A DNA stretch of 64,000 nucleotides from JAAYUJ01 sp963698165 (GTDB taxonomy: Bacteria; Desulfobacterota; Syntrophobacteria; Syntrophobacterales; Syntrophobacteraceae). A program made the position numbers and the translations under genes. The stretch covers positions 130,654 through 194,653 of the forward strand of contig CAVOPT010000018.1 in NCBI GenBank assembly GCA_963698165.1, given 5' to 3'. The notes below the pieces were generated by a model that was given only the letters and a program-made list of their open reading frames with translations, did no database searches and was not told the origin of the DNA. Positions 56,251-64,000 of the stretch are shown here, one piece after another (position 1 is the first letter of the stretch; the number at the start of each line of letters is the position of its first letter).

Positions 56251-56314
56251 CTAACCCATTGATTTTAATGGCGCGCCTGACAGGATTCGAACCTGTGACC
56301 TACGGATTAGAAGT
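56251..56314 (-). other. tRNA-Arg 3' fragment, second copy
   Basis: On the minus strand ACTTCTAATCCGTAGGTCAC, then AGGTTCGAATCCTGTCAGGC and GCGCC form the anticodon arm (UCU), T-arm and acceptor 3' strand of a tRNA-Arg. The 5' half is missing. It has the same orientation as the fragment at 27.3 kb, and both are followed by an AAATCAA-like run. Confidence 0.7.
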
Positions 56315-56426
56315 CATCGTCCCCGAGCTTTGCAACCTCCTCATTTCTTTACAACTGTTTGAAATGATTAGATACAATCCTTCCAGTCTTTGGTAGATTT
56401 TGCACGTCTTCTCAGATTTTGGAATG

Positions 56427-57779
56427 AAATTCTCACACAGACTCTCACACGGAAGCGTGCCGATCCAAGTACGCTTCTATGCACCTGTTGAGAGGCCACT
56501 TGTGTGATAGGGGGTCCCCACTCCTCGCATGAGTCACGGAAAGAATTTGTGTGGCAAAACAAAGGGGTATGACTTTGGGTGGTCTTCCCTGAACGGAACA
56601 TCCCGTGGGGATCTACTGAATACTCTCGGGCCAGTTTTCTCTGCGGAGATCTCCCGTTCGCGCCTATCCCACACATGGTCCTCTATTCCCCTTTTCTCAG
56701 CGCTTTCATCCCTCACACATAGAGGGAGATAATCTTCTCAGAACACAGCCACGTTCTCCGGTCCTCTTCGTCACTGAATCGTCACGGCTCGCTGACGTTA
56801 GAGGATCGATCCCAAGTCTCATGCTGATTACGGCCATGTGCCTTGTGATTACAAATCAAATCCTCCGGGCCTTGTAACCTCCTCAAAAACCTACAAGTCC
56901 CTAAAAATACTACATTTCATTTTGTCAACTTTTTGGCGTTTTTCCACACTTTGGCCGATCTTGGAAAGAAAGTCCCACACCAATTCCCACACCAAAATGC
57001 CTCCCGGGATCGCACGCAACAAGCGATGACCAATGCCGAGCCTATACTAGTCCTATAAGGCAGTCTTGTAACAGGGTTGATATGCAAGCCAGTCTCTGCA
57101 GTTCAGAAGCTTCTTCTTGGTGATCCAGGGAAAGGTCCGTTGTGATAAGTAGCATCCGGTCCCACCCTTTGCCCGCGACGTTTGATGTGCAAATCATTTT
57201 TTTGCACATCCTCAATGCATCCAGGCCAGCCATATTGAGATTCCGAACCTTAACCCACCTCTTGCTTCTTACCCTTGGGGGCTGGAGGATTTGAACCTCC
57301 GACCCATTTTTTAAGCGATTGAAATTACAAGTTAATCTGGACGCATTTTGAACCCTGCACCACCGCTGCACCACCATCAAAATGCTTTCGATTCATAATT
57401 TATCTTGAACCACGAAGAGACGCCGCCGTCAGTTATTTCTTCACCCCTGAGGGTAAAATGATGGGACTCAAGTACGTGTCTTCGGCGTGAGAGGCGCTTG
57501 ACACACTTTGTCAAATCCATGAAACGGCTTATTTCCTTGAAGTCACATTGAAGACAGTGGTCCTTTTTGTGGTATTTTGCAGCCTATTGCAGATCAAAGT
57601 ACCACGCAAAGTACCACACTTATCGTCCCATGAATTGATTTTCCGACCCCCTGCTCCCAAGGCAGTGAACCCTGATTTGCAAAGCCGCGACTTGGCTTGT
57701 TTCCTGGAAGTTGGTGTGCGCCAAGTGCGGTTGTTTGTGCGGGTTTTTCGTCAAAGTCCCGCACCAAAGTCCCGCACAT
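56427..57779 (+). repeat. five paired 12-13-bp direct repeats
   Basis: AATTCTCACAC/AGACTCTCACAC at about 56427, AAGTCCCACACC/AATTCCCACACC at about 56971, GCACCACC twice at about 57357, AAAGTACCACGC/AAAGTACCACAC at about 57597, and AAAGTCCCGCACC/AAAGTCCCGCACA at about 57754. Within a pair the two units match far better than between pairs. They lie between the two tRNA-like fragments and beyond them, in non-coding DNA. Confidence 0.6.
57278..57310 (-). other. tRNA 3' fragment (T-arm and acceptor)
   Basis: On the minus strand GGTCGGAGGTTCAAATCCTC then CAGCCCCCAAG gives a perfect T-arm stem (GGAGG/CCTCC) with TTCAAAT loop and an acceptor 3' strand. No 5' half, so not a tRNA gene. A GCACCACC pair lies about 50 bases away. 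Confidence 0.6.
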
Positions 57780-57893
57780 ACCATGACGAGTTCTTGTTTC
57801 AATCCTCAAAGTGTTCCGGTAGGGCCTATTCGTGTGCAATCCCCAGACTTCTCTTAAAAATTGACCATCGCAGGCCTCCAAGAGAACTGATTC

Positions 57894-58000
57894 TACGTAT
57901 CAGGAGACCGGCTGTCCGGCCAGACCCTCTAGATTGTTTCCAGATGCAGATCATCTTGCGTGGTGCAGCGTCGTTATGAGTCGGTTCAACATACTGGAAG
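57894..58000 (+). repeat. dispersed intergenic repeat, copy 11
   Basis: TACGTATCAGGAG, then TTTCCAGATGCAGATCATCT and TGCGTGGTGCAGCG, ending ACATACTGGAAG. The middle is close to copy 1. Confidence 0.75.
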
Positions 58001-58066
58001 AAGGCTTGCATGCGATCTGTTATATTCTATGCTATGGTTCATCGGCCTGCTCGTAGTAGATTAGAA

Positions 58067-58231
58067 GGGGGGCATTCAGGATTTCTTAAAACGGCTACCA
58101 ATGATTCCAGCACATTGTGGATCGCCAGACAGACGATTTCAGCCAAGCAGCAAAAAAGTGGTGCTTTCTCTCCTTTGCAACCCATTGAAATTCTTGAGGC
58201 TGAAATTCTTTAAAAAATCCTGAATGCACCC
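58067..58231. mobile_element. 165-bp MITE with inverted ends and a 7-bp target duplication
   Basis: The left end GGGGGCATTCAGGATTTCTT AAA and the right end, read in reverse, GGGTGCATTCAGGATTTTTT AAA are inverted repeats of ~22 bases with two or three mismatches. ATTAGAA flanks the element on both sides (58060-58066 and 58232-58238). The inside has no frame. This is the structure of a miniature inverted-repeat transposable element moved by some transposase not present here. Confidence 0.75.
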
Positions 58232-58964
58232 ATTAGAACGGCCCATACAATTTTCCGTTCTTCACTCGTGAAAGCAGGGAGAGGGATTGGCGGCTCCGAT
58301 AGTTGAAAACTCCTTTTTGACAATCTTTTTTTAAGACTGACCATAATAGACCGCCAGAGCACCTACACCGAGGGCTTTTTGCGTGGGATGTTCCGTCCGT
58401 GCAACTCTTACCGCCAAATAGGTCTCCTGAAGTATCTGAGTTCACCGATTATTGATTGTGATAAACTTGGTTTTGTCTCTGGAATTCTAACAAAGCCGGC
58501 CGGACACGATATGAAATTCTAGAGTGATTCGGGGCATGATCGAACCGCTTGCAGCATCACTCGCTTTAACATCTCTGAGGGTTTCTACAGTTTGAGTCAA
58601 GGTGAGGAGGGTAACCCATTGTGTGGGCACCGATTCAGTTGGATGCGCGGTCGCTTATTGGATTCTTCCGGGTGAATTTTGGTGCTCCCATCCTGTTGGA
58701 CTCCGATATCTGTCTATAACATTCGGATAAAATGCGGGGCACAGAGGGCACAGATTAGAAGGAGGAATGAAAGATAATTGTTACAATCTAATCAACCTCA
58801 AGGATCAAGGGTCATTGATTCACATAAATGTAAGTGGAATGTTTGATTTTATATTGGAGCCAAAAAAGTAGTATGTCGCTAGCTTATTCTAAGCTCAGTT
58901 GTCTCTCTCAGAAAAGATGCCTTTTTTATATTTAGAATAAACCGGATGTAAAAGGATCTTCACC
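58232..58964. other. intergenic, nothing recognised
   Basis: No gene, repeat or RNA recognised in 730 bp. AT-richer towards the next gene. Confidence 0.5.
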
Positions 58965-59645
58965 ATGTTGAAGGATTGTTCATGTCGCGGGTTAAATGAA
59001 AATTGCTATAAATGTTTTGGAAGTGGCTATTATAATGACAATGAACCACCTATTCTTTTGCCAATACCCACGAAGCACGCAAAATCTGCCAATAAACCCA
59101 GAAAATCGGTGAATAAGCTCGAAAAGATTACTCAAAGAGTAATCAAAAAAGTTCAAGTGGCCACAACTATTAAATGCCCTTACTGCCCTCTTGAGGTTGC
59201 CAATGGTATGTTAATGTTTCATGTAAATCAGGCTCATCCTCTAAAGCCTATAGGGAAACTCTTAAAGGTCAAGTGCCCACACTGCAAAGCGGAAGTCAAC
59301 AAGACAAGACTGAAGAGACACATAAAAAAAGTTCATCCCCACCAACCCGACGAGATTAGTTCGAAGCAGCCCCAGAGACAAACCCATATAGAGAGCACCC
59401 TTCCTCAGACGGGCAAGAGGGCAAAACTGAACAGTCACAGAAAAAAGGTGAATCCACGCCAACCAAAGGGGATTAGTTCGAAACAGCCCCAGAAACAAAA
59501 CGAAATAGACAGCACTTCTGGTGGTCTCGGAAATTTTGTCATAAAAGAAAAGGATGGGGCCGATGGATGGCACGTTATGAGAGATAGGGGAAAATTCGGC
59601 TCTTTCCCAAGTTTTGATGCGATGGATGATGAGTCGTCACCTTGA
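58965..59645 (+). CDS. bacterial protein with C2H2-like zinc fingers
   Basis: The N-terminus CSCRGLNENCYKCFGSGYY is a DnaJ-type CxxCxGxG-like zinc site. Two finger-like units follow: CPYCPLEVANGMLMFHVNQAH and CPHCKAEVNKTRLKRHIKKV H, each with CxxC, then twelve residues and HxxxH or HxxxxH. Between and after are basic linkers with repeated SSKQPQ and a more ordered tail (ENF... KDGADGWHVMRDRGKFGSF). Eukaryote-like C2H2 fingers are uncommon in bacteria; Ros-type proteins are the known exception and do not look like this. AAGGA lies nine bases before the ATG. The gene is AT-rich. It may bind nucleic acid. Confidence 0.65.
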   Translation: MLKDCSCRGLNENCYKCFGSGYYNDNEPPILLPIPTKHAKSANKPRKSVNKLEKITQRVIKKVQVATTIKCPYCPLEVANGMLMFHVNQAHPLKPIGKLLKVKCPHCKAEVNKTRLKRHIKKVHPHQPDEISSKQPQRQTHIESTLPQTGKRAKLNSHRKKVNPRQPKGISSKQPQKQNEIDSTSGGLGNFVIKEKDGADGWHVMRDRGKFGSFPSFDAMDDESSP

Positions 59646-60013
59646 CTGCTTCGACCTTCAGATCGGCTAGGTTACAAGCCAAGGGAGAATATCTTCATCA
59701 CTGGGGGTGAACCAGCCCCCGTTTATGAATGTTAGGGAACAAATGCTAAAGGGACATTTGATCCTTGGGAGTTCTCCTGTTTCAGGATACTTTCCATTTA
59801 CACGATGGGCAGCGATCTGCCCACAGAGTAGTGGAAAATCCTTGTAAGGATTTTATACATAACATATAGAAATATCAGGTTGATGCGGGAAGTTGGCCTT
59901 CATTCAAGCGACCCTTGGGACAGGCCTACGTTGTTGTGTTGACAAGTGAAGACTACCCTACGTCCCGGAGATTCCAGAAACTACACAATCACTTATCGGC
60001 TGAGAAGAGCACC

Positions 60014-60707
60014 ATGAAAACAATATCCCGATCCCCTTGGGCCTCTGGGCCGGCTGAGATACTCAAGCATGGCTTGGATCTCTTGCATCGTGATAAACAA
60101 CACAAACAGAAGACTGGCAATGCTTAGCATCGACAACGCAGTAGAACTTACAATCAAGACATTCCTCGGCTTGCCCAAGCGCGTGACCGGTCTCAAAATT
60201 AAGCGGTCTGAATTCGCTGATATCGTGGAGAGCTTCCCGCGACTACTTGACGCACTTGAGCAACATGCTGGCGATAAACTCGTAGGGATCGACCTTGGAG
60301 AAATCGAATGGTACCACCGCTTGCGGACGAGCTTTATCATCAAGGTAACGGGTTAACTGTCGAACGCAACAAGGTTGAAGCATGCGACCTCGCAAAGCTG
60401 CTCTTTAAGAAGCTTTTTGGGTTAGAAGTCGGCGTTCGAGATGTTACGGGATCAGATCTGCTTGGAAAATTCTGACCAAATGGGCTGAACTGGGAAGACA
60501 GCAACAGTCATAACACAAGAAAACAAAGGCCTCACACCACATGCCTCGGAGCGTGTCATGTCGCCGCTTACGGCGATTCGGGACTTGGTCGCTGCCGGTG
60601 TTCTTTCACAAGCAGACTGGCATGAGTTCGATCAGCTTCGTCAAATTCGGAACCAAGTCGTTCATGGGATGGCTGACCACAAACAAGCTTTAAGCAAAAT
60701 TACCTAA
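60014..60707 (+). pseudogene. HEPN-like protein broken by several frameshifts
   Basis: From the ATG at 60014 the pieces read MKTISRSPWASGPAEILKHG, then (shifted) NTNRRLAMLSIDNAVELTIK TFLGLPKRV, then WYHRLR and (shifted) ELYHQGNGLTVERNKVE, and at the end TAIRDLVAAGVLSQADWHEF and QIRNQVVHGMADHKQAL with a stop at 60707. The RN.xxH near the end (RNQVVH), and a likely second one at the shift (R-N-E-L-Y-H if one A is restored), are the HEPN ribonuclease motif Rx4-6H. The gene needs at least three single-base corrections, so it is decayed. Confidence 0.6.
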
Positions 60708-60930
60708 ACCGTCTGGATGTCATCTGCCAAAAAGAAAGGAAGCGATCGGCCAATCAGGCGGTTGACTCATACTGTGACCCGCGATGGGTTCGCACGCGGG
60801 TTACCAACCGGTTGTCCGACACCGCGCAAGTGCGGCAGATCAACGTGGTTTCAGCTGCTCCCCCACCCAAATGAATGTTATCTCGGGTCTGCATCCTGAG
60901 CTTTGCACGATTGTTTTGGGGATCATAAGA

Positions 60931-62951
60931 ATGAGCAACGAAGTATCCCAAAAATATAGGGAAGCCCTCGACGAGCAACACACTCGCAATGAAGCAAGGC
61001 GAATTCGTACACATGTGAATGCCGCTCGACGAAATCCGCATCCTGCTGGTCTTCGCTGGCCATTTGAATTGCTCCAAAACGCTGTTGATTCGGGACCTCG
61101 CACTGGAAGAATGTCGGTAGCAGTTCGATTCCACCGTGAAACTTCGAAATGATATTCCAGCATGACGGCATGCCTTTCAGCTACAAAGATTTGGCAGCGT
61201 TGTTATCTGGAGGATCAAATAAGGAATATGAATCTGATGACTTAACCGGCCGCTTTGGCACTGGTTTTTTATCTACGCATGTCCTCGCTGAACGCGCAGA
61301 ACTGCGAGGTTTACTTGAGGATGCCACCCGCAGAGAGCAATTTAATTTAACAATTGACCGAAGTGGCGATGAGGAATCAATCTTAAGAAACATTTTCTCC
61401 TGTGGTAACGCCATTAAGACTGCTCAGCGGCTCTGATATAGAAGGAGTCTTATTTGCATATTTTCAATACCCAATTGCAGATGACTCAGCGTGTGCTCTT
61501 GGGTTTGATGCATTGAACCAGGCCTTACCCTATGTATTCATAACGCGCCAGGTGCTCGGCCGTGTAGAAGTGACATCTATGGACAGCGCAGATATCTGGA
61601 CAGCCGATGACGTTCTCGAACATTCATTCGAGAACTGCTACGTTGAACAGCGGTCTCTTCATATTGAGCGTAATGGGTAGGCATTGCCTGAAATCCGTAT
61701 TTTTCGATTTGCGATGGAAGAAGATGCGGTAGCCTCAGCGCTAGTGCTTATTGAGCCATTCAAGGATGGCTGCAAAGGTCGGGCTCCCGTAGCTTAACGC
61801 AGCAAGGTTATATCGCGAATATCCTTTGAGAGGATCGGGGTTTGTGCCGGGGGGCTCCAATTCGACGGAAAGTTTGATCCCTACTCGAACGAAACTCTGT
61901 TCTTATGACAGATAGAGACAGAGGGTTACTAGAGAACGCATTATCTTCCGCTATTGATGCTGCTCGTTATGCTTTCGATCAAAAATGGAAGGGCGGACAT
62001 TTGCTGGCTCATGCACTAAAACCAGTTGCAGCATTCTTTTCAACAAATCCTGAAGGACAAAAAGCGGTGGACCGAGTAACCGGCGAAATTTGCAGACCGT
62101 TTAGCAAGGCTTCCAATCGTTGAATGCACGTCACGTTTCTTACCCGCGGATTTAGTCCCAGATTCATCGGAGGAAGCAGAGTCAGAAATACAAATAATTC
62201 CGAAAATTGGTATGGAACATTCGTGACCCCCATGCTTCAATCGCCCACATCCCCTGAGGCTGACACTTCAGATCGACAAAATGTGGCCGTTGGTTGAGGC
62301 GGCGATTGGATTGTTGCCGCCACGGAAAGAACTGGCTACTGACTGGACCTAAATCTCTAAAGGTTGGGCTGAGCTAGGGCTGGAGCTAGGATTAATTTAT
62401 GTGAGTAACCTTGCAGAGTACGTTCGTGAAGATGCTGAAATGCTCAGCGAGTTACAAGTTACTGGTGATCCTAAGAGAATGGTTGGCGAAGTTTTTGGAT
62501 TTGGTGGGTGAGTGTTGGAGCAAACGCGGAACTGGATCCTTCTGTGCTCACGAAGACTCTACCCAATTAGAACCATCGTCTTTGTTCCCCAGCAACACTC
62601 AACCGTGACAGCGGTGTTTCTGATAAACTCTAAAATATCTGTGCAGACATCGGTATTGATATCCGTGAGCGGCTTTTCCTTGATGCCTTCAATGATATTT
62701 CAGCAGTGACAGAGCTGCCTTGGGGGTCTGAAGCAATTGCAAAGGCAGTCCCTGTAACTGTTTCAGAGGGGCAAGTGATCGAGGATACGATCAAACATCT
62801 GCAATTCAAATTTCCAGAGGATGAGGACTGTCGCGATGAATCTGTAAATCTTCAAAAAGCCAGCGTTCGGCTTCTCTGGTATATCTGGGATTCGCATGGA
62901 ACGGCTGGTGCATTAGGGCGTCCAAAAATGGCCTCTGAGGCCCGATTTTAG
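60931..62951 (+). pseudogene. sacsin-like GHKL ATPase broken by frameshifts and stops
   Basis: The ATG at 60931 opens MSNEVSQKYREALDEQHTRN, with GLRWPFELLQNAVDSGPRTG as the N-box. After a shift, IFQHDGMPFSYKDLAALLSG is the G1 box and LTGRFGTGFLSTHVLAERAE the G2 box of a GHKL ATPase. Later pieces (TDRDRGLLENALSSAIDAAR, WAELGLELGLIYVSNLAEYV, ELQVTGDPKRMVGE, VTELPWGSEAIAKAVPVTVS) continue in changing frames to 62951. Conserved order suggests one ~670-residue protein of the sacsin N-terminal ATPase type. It follows the HEPN-like gene by 220 bases. Eukaryotic sacsin joins the same ATPase with a HEPN domain, so the pair is suggestive of a defence module. Confidence 0.65.
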
Positions 62952-63051
62952 TGCTCGGGATTTGGGCCGCAGAGCGCACTGTGTAGGTCCGTGTCCGCCG
63001 TTGTACGATAACTGGGATTTTATCAGTCATAAATCCAGGGGGTAAGTGCAA

Positions 63052-64000
63052 TGGTCAAAATACACATCCGTAGCGGCAGCAGCGGCGCATCTCACTGGGC
63101 GGGTGCGCCACCAGTCCGGAGCCAAACACAAAAGGAGCCGGGATAACTGGAAACAGAAAGCCGCATGCAGAGCGGAGAATAAACTGCGCTACCAGAGCAA
63201 AGAGCTGGCCCGGGTCAAGGCGGAGCGCGACAGGTTCAAAAAAGAGCTCAAGGAGAGCCGGGCTGGTGCGCACCAATTGGAGAGCCAGTCTCGGGTGGTT
63301 CTCATCCAGAGCAAGGTGGATCTGGTCTTCTTGGCCCTGCAGTTGTTTGTGGTGGCTCGCATCGGGTTCCGGGCCGTTGTGAGCCGGGTGTTGGGCATAG
63401 TGATGGTAAGCCCTGGGTATAAAAAAAAGTCCCTTGTCCACAGACCATCATCAACTGGGTGACCAGGCTCTCCCTGGTGCGAATCCGACTTGCTCTGATG
63501 CTACAGGGGTTGCCAGTGGCGAAGACACCGTTTTGTAAACGGACTGATCTGGATGATCTGAATATGTAGTATTGCTGTGGTTGTAGGGGGAAGATTCTGA
63601 CCGTCCTCGCTCTCAACGCTCATCACCATCAACTTCGTCCTGCCGCCCCCGGCCTTCACGATGTCCATTGCATGGCAGTATCAGTGGCCGATTCCTGGAT
63701 GGGTGAGTCCATTGCAGCTTTCCTTGAGTGCCTCATCGCCTCGGCTGGACGCCCGGTCCTTATCCTCAAGGACGGAGGTACCGATCGAAAAAATTCATCC
63801 GCCTACTTGATGAGCAGGGGCTGGCAAGCCCCCTCATCGACCACATCTCCCATGCGATCGCCAATCTGCTCGAGTGGTGGTACCAGGATCAACCGATCTT
63901 CGAGGCATTCCCCCCTGCCTGTGGCCGGGTATCCGGCAAGCTCAAGCAGACGGTGCTCGTACGCCCTGTTCCCCCGAAGGTAGAGACCAAAGCGCGCTTC
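63052..64000 (+). pseudogene. DDE-type transposase with frameshifts, running off the window
   Basis: Coiled-coil start (YQSKELARVKAERDRFKKEL), then VDLVFLALQLFVVARIGFRA VVSRVLGIV, and after a shift CPQTIINWVTRLSLVRIRLA and TPFCKRTDLDDLN. Later comes VADSWMGESIAAFLECLIAS with ILKDGGTDRKKF and a second acidic block (ISHAIANLLEWWYQDQ), reaching the right edge. The order of a coil, helical region and two Asp blocks is that of a DDE transposase. Several shifts are needed, so it is decayed. Confidence 0.6.

Noticed and set aside
711..58000. Dispersed repeats as integron attC sites
   Set aside because: GTTATGC and GCATAAC look a little like core sites, but the consensus GTTRRRY is not met and no integron integrase or cassette order is seen.
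1..64000. CRISPR array
   Set aside because: No regular array of direct repeats with unique spacers was seen. The only regular repeats are the 18-bp, 7-bp and 153-bp tandems, which have no spacers.

Overview
The window looks like a chromosomal stretch of a Desulfobacterota (delta-proteobacterial) genome that has taken in and lost a lot of DNA. This rests on protein resemblance only: a thioredoxin-fold gene with an in-frame UGA, pyruvoyl arginine decarboxylase, CHASE2 cyclase with DUF928, an MltD-like lipoprotein, and an MlaC plus RND lipid exporter pair. Gene density is low. About a third of the window is intergenic or decayed sequence, and at least two segments (about 5.5-7.8 kb and 38.0-40.0 kb) are more GC-rich than their surroundings.

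Layout. 0-12 kb: scattered housekeeping and stress genes (universal stress protein, M24 peptidase, shortened MltD-like lipoprotein, App1-type phosphatase, PRC-barrel with two tiny membrane peptides) with transposase debris between them. 12-18.5 kb: an intact DDE transposase, dodecin, a SnoaL-like protein, a coiled-coil lipoprotein, a two-domain fasciclin protein and IS3/IS91 fragments. 18.9-27.1 kb: a dense signalling block of CHASE2-nucleotide cyclase, DUF928, a cNMP-binding protein, an ABC exporter with a very large insertion in its ATPase, an RsbW-like kinase, a STAS antagonist and a cNMP-binding PP2C phosphatase. These plausibly form one cyclic-nucleotide and partner-switching circuit. 27.3-41 kb: single genes and short operons (ChaN-like protein, arginine decarboxylase, HExxH protein, thioesterase, UGKC selenoprotein, GDSL hydrolase, ABM monooxygenase, alpha/beta hydrolase, and a GC-rich trio of two secreted proteins and one membrane protein). 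41-44.6 kb: a broken DUF4062/TPR/TIR cluster with 153-bp tandem repeats, and a frameshifted tyrosine recombinase. 44.7-50.5 kb: a membrane glycosyltransferase, then MlaC and RND/MMPL genes for lipid traffic. 51-55.3 kb: a dead and a live HU gene and a three-gene set ending in a sigma-region-4/HARE-HTH-like regulator. 56-58.2 kb: tRNA 3' fragments, paired short repeats and a 165-bp MITE with a 7-bp target duplication. 59-64 kb: a bacterial zinc-finger protein, then a decayed HEPN plus sacsin-like ATPase pair and a decayed transposase running off the end.

Two sequence-level themes run through the window. A dispersed ~100-bp intergenic repeat occurs about twelve times in both orientations, and IS91-type remnants recur, several of them beside that repeat. 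Two tRNA-Arg(UCU) 3' fragments in the same orientation lie 29 kb apart (27.3 and 56.3 kb) and may be old attachment scars. All functional names come from reading translations by eye; no database search was run.
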